Positions 25,043 through 33,370 of a stretch of 64,000 nucleotides of DNA are shown here, one piece after another. Source of the stretch: Alistipes sp. (GTDB taxonomy: Bacteria; Bacteroidota; Bacteroidia; Bacteroidales; Rikenellaceae). The position numbers were made by a program, and so were the translations under genes. The DNA is taken from assembly GCA_017463615.1 (NCBI GenBank), contig JAFTOU010000027.1:62001-126000 (forward strand), given 5' to 3'. Position 1 is the first letter of the stretch. Every line of letters starts with the position of its first letter. The notes below the pieces were generated by a model. That model saw only the letters and a list, made by a program, of their open reading frames with translations, was not told the DNA's origin and made no database searches.

Positions 25043-25134
25043 AATTTGTTTTCGTTTATTGGAAACGCGCTTCTGAATATATAACGCACCAAGATAGAAA
25101 AAGACTTAACACTTCTAACAATCGGCAATAAAAA

Positions 25135-25160
25135 AGAGAAAAAGCCGAAACTTTTTCTCT
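25135..25160 (-). terminator. Terminator after the flavodoxin-fold reductase gene
   Basis: The same hairpin as at 23692-23717: AGAGAAAAAG (25135-25144), loop CCGAAA, CTTTTTCTCT (25151-25160), followed on the minus strand by TTTTTTATTG. Confidence 0.8.
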
Positions 25161-25193
25161 TGTAATCGTTGCATCTGTTTCGTGCGCTCAACG

Positions 25194-25817
25194 CTACCTG
25201 ATAAAGTGCATCGCGTCCCATTTCTCGTCGGCAGGGCGACCTGGGGCTGGGGTGGCGTTGGTGCATCGGAGCAGCCACGCCATGTTGCGCGCCAGCGTGC
25301 GCATGGTCTGCATACCCTCCGTATCGTGCGCCGCCTCGCCCTCCGCGCGGCCGTAGACGATGTTCCAATACTGCGAGGTTACAACGGGCATATTCATCAT
25401 CTGGAAAGGCATATTGAGCGCCTCAAATGCCGCTGTAGCGCCGCCTCGGCGACATACGGCAATGGCGGCTGCAGGCTTACCGGCAATGCTTGCACCGTTG
25501 GAGTAGAAGGCGCGCTGGATGACCGACAGCAGTGCACCATTAGGCTGTCCGTAGTAGACTGGCGAGCCGATGATAAGGCCATCCACCGCGGCAAATTTCT
25601 CGGAGATGCGGTTGCAAATATCGTCGTCAAAGATGCACCTGCCTAACCCCTTTACCGAGCACTGATTGCAGGCAGTACACCCACGAATAGGGCTGTTGCC
25701 AATCCAGACAATTTCGCTCTCAATGCCCTCAAGGGCGAGCTGCTCTGCGACCACTTTTAGGGCCGTTGCAGTATTACCCCCACGACGAGGGCTGCCATTT
25801 ATAAGTAGAACTTTCAT
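25194..25817 (-). CDS. NADPH-dependent FMN reductase / flavodoxin-fold oxidoreductase
   Basis: 207 residues. The N-terminal LLINGSPRRGGNTATAL is the FMN phosphate-binding loop, and GLIIGSPVYYGQPNG is the second flavin loop. CTACNQCSVKG (about 46-56) is a Cys cluster as in iron-sulfur flavoprotein relatives, though the full 4Fe-4S spacing is not clear. It probably transfers electrons from NADPH through FMN to quinones, metals or proteins. It follows the FMN-binding flavin reductase gene at 25832 by 14 nt, so two flavin proteins share a transcript. Confidence 0.87.
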   Translation of the reverse strand: MKVLLINGSPRRGGNTATALKVVAEQLALEGIESEIVWIGNSPIRGCTACNQCSVKGLGRCIFDDDICNRISEKFAAVDGLIIGSPVYYGQPNGALLSVIQRAFYSNGASIAGKPAAAIAVCRRGGATAAFEALNMPFQMMNMPVVTSQYWNIVYGRAEGEAAHDTEGMQTMRTLARNMAWLLRCTNATPAPGRPADEKWDAMHFIR

Positions 25818-25831
25818 AACGCTAAACTATT

Positions 25832-26389
25832 CTATTTCAACTTCTTACCATCCGCAAAGGCATTGCCAACCACAGCGCCCAACTCAATATAGTGGTGGTT
25901 AATCGGGTCGTAGGTTATCGGGCGCAACTTGCGGTAGTCAATCTTGCCGTCGGTCAGAATGCACTCGTCGGCACTCACATTCACGATACGACCCACAAGG
26001 TGGTTGCTCTCCTTGTCGTACGACACCAGCTCGCACTCCAACGCCATAGGTAACTCCCTTATTATCGGCGCATTAACCACCTCCGAACGCTCAGCAGTAA
26101 AGCCCGCCTTTGCAAACTTGTCGGGCACTTTGTTACCCGAAACAATGCCCACATAGTCGCACGCCACAACCTGCTCGGCAGTAGCCATACTCACGGTAAA
26201 CGCCCCCGTTGCGAGGATATTCTTCGTGGTCTTGTGACCCTCCGATATGCAAATGCCGATATGCTCGTCGGTAAACATCCCGCCCCACGCTGCATTCATC
26301 GCATTCGCCACTCCCGCCTCATCATACGCCGCCACAATCAGCACCGGCATAGGATAAAGCCAACTCTTTGCTCCAAAATTCTTACGCAT
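25832..26389 (-). CDS. Flavin reductase family protein (FMN-binding split barrel)
   Basis: 185 residues. The split-barrel pattern of FlaRed-type proteins is visible: KSWLYPMPVLIVAAYDEAG, NAMNAAWGGMFTDEHIGICI, GHKTTKNILATGAFTVSMA, and the late HLVGRIVNVSADE and GAVVGNAF. Such proteins bind FMN and reduce flavins or other acceptors. The gene lies 18 nt behind the GNAT gene and just before the FMN reductase. A redox or stress role is likely, but no specific substrate can be stated. Confidence 0.87.
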   Translation of the reverse strand: MRKNFGAKSWLYPMPVLIVAAYDEAGVANAMNAAWGGMFTDEHIGICISEGHKTTKNILATGAFTVSMATAEQVVACDYVGIVSGNKVPDKFAKAGFTAERSEVVNAPIIRELPMALECELVSYDKESNHLVGRIVNVSADECILTDGKIDYRKLRPITYDPINHHYIELGAVVGNAFADGKKLK

Positions 26390-26407
26390 AGTTATAATTG
26401 TATTATT

Positions 26408-26974
26408 CTATTTTCTTCTCTGCAAATGCCACATTTTGTGTCCGAAGAACTCTTTTGTGCCGACACGCTCAAAGCCGAGGGAGGTGTATAGCTTTTCGGC
26501 GTTGGGGTTAGTGTGGTCAACTATCAGACCTACGCGCGCGTGCCCCTCGGCAAAGGCTTTTTCGCAAAACGCTGCAACCAGTGCTCGCCCCACGCCAAGA
26601 CCGCGAAAGTCGGGCAGAACGCCCACTGAGTCAAGGTAGAGCTCGCCCGCCTCGGTCTCGTCGGCAATAGTCGGAGTGCGTCCAATCTGCTCCCGTAGAA
26701 CGGTAAAAGTACCCTCGCGCAGCTCAGATAGTCGCGCGCCGTCATAACCGACTATCGCACCCGCAGTAGCGCCCTCAACCTCCGCCACAAGGGCATACTG
26801 CCAACTATACTGCGTAGCCTCGCGAGCCGCAACCTCGGTCAGCACCGCGAGGTAATCATCGCCACAATATGCCCGCAGTGCCACCTGGTCGCCAATCGCC
26901 ATCGCAACCGCACGGGCAATCACCGCCGCATCCTGCTGCCTCGCCTGCCGCACTATGATTTTCGAAGTTTTCAT
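26408..26974 (-). CDS. GNAT family N-acetyltransferase
   Basis: 188 residues. A standard GNAT fold: N-terminal VRQARQQDAAVIARAVA, the core strand YLDSVGVLPDFRGLGVGRAL with the acetyl-CoA loop R-G-L-G-V-G-R-A, and the C-terminal VDHTNPNAEKLYTSLGFERV. The latter two are classic motif A and motif B regions. The acceptor substrate is unknown. It heads a leftward run with the two flavin proteins. The upstream gap to the hydrolase is only 23 nt. Confidence 0.9.
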   Translation of the reverse strand: MKTSKIIVRQARQQDAAVIARAVAMAIGDQVALRAYCGDDYLAVLTEVAAREATQYSWQYALVAEVEGATAGAIVGYDGARLSELREGTFTVLREQIGRTPTIADETEAGELYLDSVGVLPDFRGLGVGRALVAAFCEKAFAEGHARVGLIVDHTNPNAEKLYTSLGFERVGTKEFFGHKMWHLQRRK

Positions 26975-26997
26975 ACTACAAAGTTAGTGATTTTTGT

Positions 26998-27957
26998 CTA
27001 TTTGGACAACCATGCACAGCGGACGGAGATTTGTTGTTGGGTTATATCGCTGCGCTGTGTCATGTCAAAGCCGTGCATTGTCCCCTTGGTCTGCGTGTAG
27101 GTTGTCGCTACGCCCGCAGCAGTTAGCATCTGAGCAAAGAGGTTGCCCTCGTCGCGCAGGCAGTCAAACTCTGCCGTCTCTATATAGGTTGCGGGCATAT
27201 TTTGCAGCTCATCTGCAGTAAGGTCAAGCAGCGATTTCTCCGTTGCGCCTTGCAGGTAGTAGTTCCACATCCGACGGTTTAACTCGCTGTTCCACACGGG
27301 AGTATCGCTGAACTCAGCCATGCTCTCGGTGCGCATCGCACAATCTACAACGGGGTATATAAGCATCAACTTCGCGGGGCGGACATCGCTACAGAGCGCA
27401 GTCTTGATGGCAAGAAAACCACCTGCCGAATCGCCCACGATAGCCGTTTTGGAGGTATCTATGCCGAGTGTTGTCGCGTTATCGTGCATCCACCGCCACG
27501 CATCCACGCAGTCTTGCAGCGGAGTGCCGTAGGGGTTATTGTGGGCGGTGCGATAATCTACAAAGACCACCACCGAGCCAGTGCGCAGAGCATACTCCTT
27601 GGCAAGGTCGTAGTGATATGGCGCAGCCTTATAGACAAAGCCACCACCGTGCAGAAAGAGTATCGCAGGGCGCAGAGTTTCAGTGTCTTTCGGCGTTATC
27701 ACCCACGCAGCAAACTCCTTGCTGTCAATCGTTGAGCAAATATCTACCTTGTTGATTGTCAGCTCTTTATCAGAGTGCATACCTTTTGGCATAACACCGA
27801 GGAAGGCATTACCCACGCCCAGCACGCCCCGACCCAGAGGTGCGGTTATACGGCACGCCGAGCGGAAATCGTCGTGTATGGGGTACTTCGTCTGAGCCAT
27901 AGCCGCAAGCGGGGCGACGATAAATAGCAGGCAGAGCAGTCGTTGCAGGTTGTTCAT
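26998..27957 (-). CDS. Exported alpha/beta-hydrolase (esterase/lipase of the HSL/GDXG type)
   Basis: 319 residues from the ATG at 27955-27957, which opens a clear signal peptide (MNNLQRLLCLLFIVAPLAAM, then AQ). Hormone-sensitive-lipase type: oxyanion-hole motif LHGGGFVY, nucleophile motif GDSAGG, then an Asp in ETAEFDCLRDEG and the terminal His in GTMHGFDM. The likely reaction is hydrolysis of short-chain or acetyl esters in the periplasm, perhaps on glycans. It precedes, in the same direction, the GNAT/flavin genes. Confidence 0.88.
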   Translation of the reverse strand: MNNLQRLLCLLFIVAPLAAMAQTKYPIHDDFRSACRITAPLGRGVLGVGNAFLGVMPKGMHSDKELTINKVDICSTIDSKEFAAWVITPKDTETLRPAILFLHGGGFVYKAAPYHYDLAKEYALRTGSVVVFVDYRTAHNNPYGTPLQDCVDAWRWMHDNATTLGIDTSKTAIVGDSAGGFLAIKTALCSDVRPAKLMLIYPVVDCAMRTESMAEFSDTPVWNSELNRRMWNYYLQGATEKSLLDLTADELQNMPATYIETAEFDCLRDEGNLFAQMLTAAGVATTYTQTKGTMHGFDMTQRSDITQQQISVRCAWLSK

Positions 27958-28055
27958 AGTGTTAGTCTGAAAATTCTCTGTCAAAGTTAATAAAAAATGG
28001 CGACCTGCAATCGCAAAGTCGCCATAATCAATAAATTATTCAGCAGTGGCCGATG

Positions 28056-29027
28056 TTACTTCACTCTAAGCACTCTGCCGATTTGCAGCGTGGTGGTAGA
28101 CTTGATACCATTGAGGCGGCAGAGGGCAGAGACGGTGGTATGGTTGCGCTTAGCGATAAGGCCGAGGTAGTCGCCACTGCGCACCTTATAGTAGCGCTTC
28201 TCGGCAGAGAGTGCCGTCTCCTTCTTCTCAGCCTCGTTGCGCTCAGCCTCGGCGTTGAAGTCCTGCGAGTACTTTGAATAGATGCTAAAGTAGCCCTTCT
28301 TGAGCAGGAAGTGGTCGCGACGAAGCTCGCCCGTGCGGAAGTTGATAAGTCGCTCAGGGTCAAAAGATTGACCCAAGTAGCGGGTCTCAAAGTGGAGGTG
28401 CGGGCCAGTGCTACGACCCGAATTACCACCCAGAGCGATTGGCTGACCTGCCACTACCCTATCGTTCTCCTCCACAAGGCGGGCAGAGAGGTGACCGTGG
28501 TAGGTCTCCAGGCCGTTATCGTGGCGGATGATGATAAGCGTTCCATAGCCCGTATCTGTAGCCTTAGAGAATCGCACGCGACCATCAAAGGCGGCACAGA
28601 TAGTATCGCCCACCTTCAGGGCGATATCAATGCCGTTATGTGGACGGCGGTGGCGAATGCCGTAGCGCGAGGTTATACGACCCACATATGGGTAGCGGTA
28701 GCTCTTAAGGCTATCCACAAGGTTTATAGCCACCGAAGAGGGCAGCGAGTCCTTCGGCATAGAGTTGTATGCCGAGATATTGTCGTTATCCCAGTAGCGG
28801 TTATACACCAGCGAGTCCTGCTCAGTAGTTCTATTCTGCACATAGCGCCATGTGCCGTCGTTAAAGAGCAACACCGAGAGCGCAGGGCTCTCTGTCGCCA
28901 GCGTATCTACCACAATAGGCGACGCCACGGGCTCTATAGGCTGCACCGCGAGCGAGTCGGCACTCTGTCCCGCAGCGCAAAAGTAGGTCAGGGCGAACAA
29001 AGTCGCCACAGCAAAAAGTCTCTTCAT
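28056..29027 (-). CDS. M23 family peptidoglycan endopeptidase with C-terminal LysM
   Basis: 323 residues. A signal peptide (MKRLFAVATLFALTYFCAAG). A central peptidase M23 domain (about 120-250) has the zinc ligands in HRRPHNGIDIAL and the HxH in LETYHGHLSA, plus GNSGRSTGPHLHFE. The C-terminus (about 278-323) is a LysM peptidoglycan-binding domain (YYKVRSGDYLGLIAKRNHTT). It cleaves peptide cross-links or regulates amidases in the envelope. The metal ligands are all present, so it should be active, unlike EnvC/NlpD-type relatives. Confidence 0.93.
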   Translation of the reverse strand: MKRLFAVATLFALTYFCAAGQSADSLAVQPIEPVASPIVVDTLATESPALSVLLFNDGTWRYVQNRTTEQDSLVYNRYWDNDNISAYNSMPKDSLPSSVAINLVDSLKSYRYPYVGRITSRYGIRHRRPHNGIDIALKVGDTICAAFDGRVRFSKATDTGYGTLIIIRHDNGLETYHGHLSARLVEENDRVVAGQPIALGGNSGRSTGPHLHFETRYLGQSFDPERLINFRTGELRRDHFLLKKGYFSIYSKYSQDFNAEAERNEAEKKETALSAEKRYYKVRSGDYLGLIAKRNHTTVSALCRLNGIKSTTTLQIGRVLRVK

Positions 29028-29041
29028 CTCTTATATATTCC

Positions 29042-29623
29042 CTATTTTTTCTCGTTTTTTAACATATCCTCGGCGCACTCCAAAGCCCGATAGAACTCCT
29101 CACCAAACTGGCGGATAATAGGCTCCTTGAGTGACTTATAGACCGGTATTCCCAGCTTTTTACCGCACTGACAGGCGGAGTGGCAGATGCCCCAGCGATG
29201 GTAGTTCAGACCCACAGTGCCATTTGAGAACTCCACCACGCGAATTGGGTAGAGGTGGCAGGAGATAGGCTTATAGAACGAGCACTTACCCGCACGATAT
29301 GCCGCCTCAATAGCGCAGAGGGTTATGCCCTGCTCATTGACAAAGGTGTAGGCGCACTCGCAGCCATTGACCAGTGGCGTAGTGTAGTCGCCCTCAAAGT
29401 CCACAACCATAAAGCCCTGCGACTCTACGGCAGCAATGCCCTCGGGGGTCATATAGGGCTTGTAGTTCTCGTACTCAGCCTCCAGAATATCCACCTCCTC
29501 AAGGGTCAGAGGTGCACCCGCATCGCCATCTATACAACACTGCCCCTTGCAGGCTGCAATATCGCAAGCAAACTGCTCGGTAAGCAGGTCGGTGCTGACA
29601 ATCTTGCCGTCAATCTCTATCAT
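29042..29623 (-). CDS. DUF3109 family protein with Cys-rich metal-binding motifs
   Basis: About 193 residues from the ATG at 29621-29623; a GTG six codons upstream overlaps the ddl stop. The family is widespread in Bacteroidota and related to YkgJ-type metal-binding proteins. Cys motifs seen: FACDIAACKGQCCIDGDAG near the N-terminus, VNGCECAYTF, and CSFYKPISCHLYPIRV followed by CHSACQCG. These could hold iron or zinc. Function unknown. It lies directly behind ddl and is probably co-transcribed. Confidence 0.86.
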   Translation of the reverse strand: MIEIDGKIVSTDLLTEQFACDIAACKGQCCIDGDAGAPLTLEEVDILEAEYENYKPYMTPEGIAAVESQGFMVVDFEGDYTTPLVNGCECAYTFVNEQGITLCAIEAAYRAGKCSFYKPISCHLYPIRVVEFSNGTVGLNYHRWGICHSACQCGKKLGIPVYKSLKEPIIRQFGEEFYRALECAEDMLKNEKK

Positions 29624-29637
29624 ACTCAGAAAATGGT

Positions 29638-30639
29638 TCACTGCCTCTTGAATTTCTTTAGTGAGTCCTCAATAACTATGTCGTAGAGCTCGCCCAGAGT
29701 CATACCAGCCTCGCGCACCTGTTTTGGAACGATGCTACCGCTGCTCATACCAGGGATAGAGTTTATCTCTATAAGGTATGGCTCGCCAGCCTCCGTCACG
29801 ATAAAGTCTATGCGCACAATGCCGCTACAACGACACGCGCGGTATGCCTCAAGGGTCATACGGTTGAGTTTCTGGCGAATATCGTCGCTAATAGGCGCAG
29901 GGGTAATCTCGTCTGACAGACCCTCGGTATACTTCGCCTCGTAGTCAAAGAAGTCGCGCTTAGAGACAATCTCCGTAATTGGCAGCAGTATCTCGCGGTC
30001 GGCAGTAACTACCACGCCACAGCCCATCTCGCGACCTACTATGCACTGCTCAATGAGCACCTGCTCGCTCTCCGCCGCCGCAGCCTCCACAGCCGCTGCA
30101 ATCTGCTCTACAGCTGTAACCTTAGTTACGCCGAAGCTACTACCGCTGGCGTTAGGCTTGACAAAGAGTGGCAGGCCGAGCTGATTGACAACATCCTGAG
30201 CATCAACGCTATCGCCACGGCTAACCATAATCTCGCGAGCGAGGTTTATGCCACAACCTGCAACAGCGCGCTTGGTAGATATTTTGTCAAAGGTGATTGT
30301 TGAACTTACCTGCGAGCAGGAGGAGTATGGGATACCCATCATATCAAGGTAGCCCTGCAGCTTACCATCCTCGCCAGGAGTGCCGTGGATGATGATAAGG
30401 GCATACTCAAACTCCGTACGGCAGCCCGCCACGGTGAGTGAAAAGTCGTTCTTGTCCACCTCCCACTGCGAACCGTCTGGGGCGGTGTAGGTCATCTTAC
30501 GACCGTGAAGGTCTACGACCTTGACATCGTACTTGGCACTATCCAGTGCCGCTGCTATCTGCTGTGCGCTGCCGAGGGCAATCTCTCGCTCCGAGGAGTT
30601 TCCACCCGCCAGTAGCGCAACCTTTAGTCTACTATCCAT
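29638..30639 (-). CDS. ddl: D-alanine--D-alanine ligase
   Basis: 333 residues. An ATP-grasp enzyme that joins two D-Ala for peptidoglycan. Seen: ALLAGGNSSEREIALGSAQQ (N-terminal domain), IIHGTPGEDGKLQGYLD, LPLFVKPNASGSSFGVTKV (ATP-grasp), EFIVT-like and GEPYLIEINSIPGMSSGSI (the metal-binding and D-Ala site). Its ATG overlaps the nadD stop by one base (TAATG), as nadD overlaps gmk, so gmk-nadD-ddl-DUF3109 form one operon. Confidence 0.96.
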   Translation of the reverse strand: MDSRLKVALLAGGNSSEREIALGSAQQIAAALDSAKYDVKVVDLHGRKMTYTAPDGSQWEVDKNDFSLTVAGCRTEFEYALIIIHGTPGEDGKLQGYLDMMGIPYSSCSQVSSTITFDKISTKRAVAGCGINLAREIMVSRGDSVDAQDVVNQLGLPLFVKPNASGSSFGVTKVTAVEQIAAAVEAAAAESEQVLIEQCIVGREMGCGVVVTADREILLPITEIVSKRDFFDYEAKYTEGLSDEITPAPISDDIRQKLNRMTLEAYRACRCSGIVRIDFIVTEAGEPYLIEINSIPGMSSGSIVPKQVREAGMTLGELYDIVIEDSLKKFKRQ

Positions 30640-31223
30640 TATTCGTAAATCTTATTTTTCCTAATATAATCTTCCACCTCAGATACAACCATATCCGAAA
30701 TCTCGCGCCCCTCCGCTACTGCCTTGCGCACATCGGTTGCTGAGTGGTTAAAGAGCGGTGCATTCTCAAGGTATACGACCCTATCTGCCAGCTTGGCGAT
30801 GCTATAACCCTCGCGCGGATAGACCAGTATCGGATAGTTCTGCAGTATCTGCTCGTGCTCCTTCCAGCGGTCAAAACCATCCACATTGTCCGCGCCCATA
30901 AGGATAGAGAACTGCATCTGGTCGCCGAAGTTCTCGCTCAGAAAGCGCAGAGTATCAATCGTATAGGATGGTCGTGGCAGGGTGAACTCCACAGCCGAGA
31001 CCTTTATCTTGTCGGGATAGAGTGACGACTCGCACGCCATCTGACACATCTCATATCGCGAAAACTCGGGCGCAAGGTCTGCCGACTGCTTGAATGGGTT
31101 TTGGGGCGAGACGATAAGTATCACCTCGTCGGCAAAGCCGTCAGCGATGACATACTCCGCCAGGGCTATATGCCCGCGATGTACGGGGTTAAAAGAGCCG
31201 AAATAGAGAACTACGCGCTTCAT
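30639..31223 (-). CDS. nadD: Nicotinate-nucleotide adenylyltransferase
   Basis: 194 residues. It adenylates nicotinate mononucleotide in NAD synthesis. The nucleotidyltransferase motif GSFNPVHRGHI (with the HxGH) is at 9-19; VSPQNPFK and SYTIDTLRFL mark substrate-binding parts, and the end has the ISSTxxR-equivalent NHSATDVRKAVAEG. Its start overlaps the gmk stop (TAATG). The gmk-nadD pairing is standard in Bacteroidales. Confidence 0.96.
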   Translation of the reverse strand: MKRVVLYFGSFNPVHRGHIALAEYVIADGFADEVILIVSPQNPFKQSADLAPEFSRYEMCQMACESSLYPDKIKVSAVEFTLPRPSYTIDTLRFLSENFGDQMQFSILMGADNVDGFDRWKEHEQILQNYPILVYPREGYSIAKLADRVVYLENAPLFNHSATDVRKAVAEGREISDMVVSEVEDYIRKNKIYE

Positions 31224-31786
31224 TACTCAGCAATAAAACGGTCAATAATCTCGCGGGTCTGAGCAATAGCCACCTCCAAATCGTCATTTACCACAATAGC
31301 GTCAAACTCCGGTGCACGCTCAATCTCCGTTGCAGCCTTAGCCACACGCTTGGCAATAACCTCAGGTGCATCTGTCGCACGACCAATCAGTCGGCGCTCC
31401 AGCTCCTCTACAGATGGCGGCATGATGAATATAGAGCGAGCCTTGTCGCCAAAAATCTTCTTGAGGTTTATGCCACCCACCACATCTACATCAAAGACAA
31501 TGATATTGCCCTTGCTCCAGATGCGGCGCACCTCGCTGTGCAGAGTGCCGTAGAATGTGCCAGCATATACAGCCTCCCACTCCACAAAGTTACCAAGCTC
31601 TACACGGCGCAAAAACTCCTCCTCGGTAAGGAAGTAGTAGTCCACACCATCCACCTCCTTGCCTCGCGGAGCACGCGAAGTTGCAGAGATAGAGAACTCA
31701 AAGTTGTCGTAAACCTCCAGCAGACGGTGTACGATAGTTGTCTTGCCCGATCCACTCGGCGCCGAGAATATGATTACCTTTTCCAT
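31223..31786 (-). CDS. gmk: Guanylate kinase
   Basis: 187 residues. It phosphorylates GMP to GDP. P-loop SAPSGSGKTTIV at 8-19; GMP-binding EFSISATSRAPRGKEVDGVD with YYFL; DVDVVGGINLKK; lid region RLIGRATDAPEVIAKR. Normal length. The gene order yicC-gmk-nadD is conserved in the phylum. Here the ~278-nt gap between yicC and gmk is filled by structured repeats, which probably end yicC transcription early. Confidence 0.96.
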   Translation of the reverse strand: MEKVIIFSAPSGSGKTTIVHRLLEVYDNFEFSISATSRAPRGKEVDGVDYYFLTEEEFLRRVELGNFVEWEAVYAGTFYGTLHSEVRRIWSKGNIIVFDVDVVGGINLKKIFGDKARSIFIMPPSVEELERRLIGRATDAPEVIAKRVAKAATEIERAPEFDAIVVNDDLEVAIAQTREIIDRFIAE

Positions 31787-31790
31787 AGTT

Positions 31791-31938
31791 TAGCTGTTGG
31801 CCATTGGCTATTAGCTATTAGCTTTTTTGTTTTTGTTTTTAATTATGCTTTTTGCACCGACCCCGTTTATTGCACCCGTTTATTGCACCCCCCCCGTTTA
31901 TTGCACCGACCACCGTTTATCGTCAGAGTGCACCGACC
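31791..31938. repeat. Heptamer arm of family A plus tandem GTTTATTGCACC units
   Basis: Five RGCYRTT-type heptamers lie at 31793-31828. Then, from about 31850 to 31938, four or five units built on CCGTTTATTGCACC, with the last reading CCGTTTATCGTCAGAGTGCA, which resembles the left end of family B. The other hairpins of family A are absent here. Confidence 0.65.
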
Positions 31939-31939
31939 A

Positions 31940-32064
31940 TTTTGTTGTCAAAAGGTAGTAGTTGCAACGCTCTCGTTTTTTGGCTCGGAGGGAGCATACT
32001 CCTCGTATGTGACCTTCAAGCCAAGAACGAGGAAGGCGGCAAATGCTGCCTTTTCACAACAAAA
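31940..32064. repeat. Family B structured repeat, copy at the end of yicC
   Basis: Outer stem TTTTGTTGT (31940-31948) with ACAACAAAA (32056-32064), abutting the TGA stop at 32065. Next stem AAAGGTAG/CTGCCTTTT. The inner hairpin CTCGTTTTTTGGCT/AGCCAAGAACGAG has a loop stem CATAC-TCCTC-GTATG where other copies have GTAC/GTAC: changed bases keep pairing. Confidence 0.75.
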
Positions 32065-32937
32065 TCACAATAAGTTTAACACTTGCTCCTTTATCTTTTC
32101 TAGTTCGTCCTTCATCTTGACGACAAGCACCTGAATATCATGATTGTTGGCTTTGGAGCCGGTGGTGTTGATTTCGCGACCCATCTCCTGAGCGATAAAG
32201 CCGAGCTTGCGACCTGCCAGAGGCTCGGTAGAGGCGACCTCGTGGAAGTACTTGCAGTGGTTTGCAAGGCGCACCTTCTCCTCGGTGATGTCAAGCTTCT
32301 CGATGTAGAAAATCATCTCCTGCTCCAGGCGATTCTCGTCTACCTCCACGCCAATCTTTGCAATACCCTCGCGGATGCGGGTACGAACAGCCTCGGCACG
32401 CGCAGTCTCAAATGGGGTTATAGCATCGCGGTAGGCGCTGATATTATCCACACGCTTGAGCAGGTCGGCAATAAGCACCGCACCCTCCTGCACGCGGAAC
32501 TTATCAAGCTGCTCCGCCGCAAGGCTCACTGCCTCAACAATAGCGGCGATATCGCTCTCTGACGCGCTCTCCACCTCGGTAGTAAGGACATTCGGCATAC
32601 GAAGCACCGCTGGCACGATAGCGTCGTAGGCGGCATCTATACCGCTGTAGCTCAGCGCATCGGTCACCTGCGTAAGGTAGGCACGGAAAATCTCCTTGTT
32701 CACCTCGCCCGAGGTCTGCACCTGCTCTGACTGCACAGTTATCAGCACATCCACCTTACCGCGCACTAACGCCTGAGATACCACGCTGCGTACCTGCGCC
32801 TCGGCAGCACGAAACGCCATAGGCAACTTCACAGAGAGGTCCAACTGCTTAGAATTTAGTGAACGAATCTCCGCCACAAAGGTCTTTTCACCCACTTTCA
32901 CCTCGGCCTTGCCGAAGCCCGTCATAGATTTCTGCAT
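32065..32937 (-). CDS. yicC: YicC family endoribonuclease-like protein
   Basis: 290 residues, typical length. The family start MQKSMTGFGKAE is present, followed by EIRSLNSKQLDLSVKLP and the DUF1732 C-terminal part (RLEQEMIFYIEKLDITEEKV, ELAGRKLGF-like LAGRKLGFIAQEMGREINT, GSKANNHDIQVLVVKMKDEL). YicC/YloC proteins are RNases that affect small-RNA turnover in other bacteria. The stop codon abuts a family B repeat on its downstream side. It is upstream of gmk in the same direction. Confidence 0.93.
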   Translation of the reverse strand: MQKSMTGFGKAEVKVGEKTFVAEIRSLNSKQLDLSVKLPMAFRAAEAQVRSVVSQALVRGKVDVLITVQSEQVQTSGEVNKEIFRAYLTQVTDALSYSGIDAAYDAIVPAVLRMPNVLTTEVESASESDIAAIVEAVSLAAEQLDKFRVQEGAVLIADLLKRVDNISAYRDAITPFETARAEAVRTRIREGIAKIGVEVDENRLEQEMIFYIEKLDITEEKVRLANHCKYFHEVASTEPLAGRKLGFIAQEMGREINTTGSKANNHDIQVLVVKMKDELEKIKEQVLNLL

Positions 32938-32991
32938 AATCGGTTATTTTAGACCGCAAAGGTAATAAAAAAATCTTGCGACTGCAAGGTT

Positions 32992-33065
32992 TTTGGCTAT
33001 TAGCTGTTGGCCATTAGCTATTGGCTGTTAGCTGTTAGCTTTTTCAGAGGTATCGCTACGCGATA
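32992..33065. repeat. Family A repeat, left arm only
   Basis: Seven RGCYRTT heptamers (about 32994-33042), then TTTTCAGAGG and the hairpin TATCGCTACGCGATA (33051-33065). The rest of family A is replaced by the family C element at 33088. Confidence 0.7.
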
Positions 33066-33087
33066 GTATTTAGCACGATAAGAGAAT

Positions 33088-33203
33088 AACATTAAGGGTC
33101 ATTAAAGAACATTAAGGGCTACTAATGGTCGCTGACGCGACGCTACGCAGTACAGAATTGTGCCACCCTTAATGGTCCTTAATAACCCTTAATAATCTTT
33201 AAT
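33088..33203. repeat. Family C repeat with ATTAAGGG arms
   Basis: The left arm 33088-33118 has three ATTAA(A/G)GG-like units. The right arm 33167-33203 has three or four CCTTAAT units and is complementary to the left. A GC-rich core lies between (GCTGACGCGACGC, TACGCAGTACAGAATTG). The design parallels family A with other unit sequences. Confidence 0.6.
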
Positions 33204-33245
33204 ATATCGCCATCCGGACTCCACCACTGGCTATTCCTTGCACCA

Positions 33246-33370
33246 TTTTAGCGTCAAAAGGTAGTAGTTGCTGTGCATCGTGCGAAAAATCAGCCGTGAA
33301 TAGTACTAAAAGTACAGCCACGGCTGATTTTTAAGGGATGTGCAGCAAATGCTGCCTTTTCACGCTAAAA
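33246..33370. repeat. Family B structured repeat, copy at the end of the DUF1015 gene
   Basis: Outer stem TTTTAGCGT (33246-33254) with ACGCTAAAA (33362-33370); the TAG stop of the gene (33365-33367) lies inside the stem. Inner hairpin GAAAAATCAGCCGTG with CACGGCTGATTTTT and loop stem GTAC/GTAC. T runs on both strands make it a likely bidirectional terminator. Confidence 0.8.

Noticed and set aside
32992-33042. Heptamer arrays considered as a CRISPR array
   Set aside because: Units are 7 nt with no spacers of constant length and no cas genes; they are inverted arms of a cruciform.
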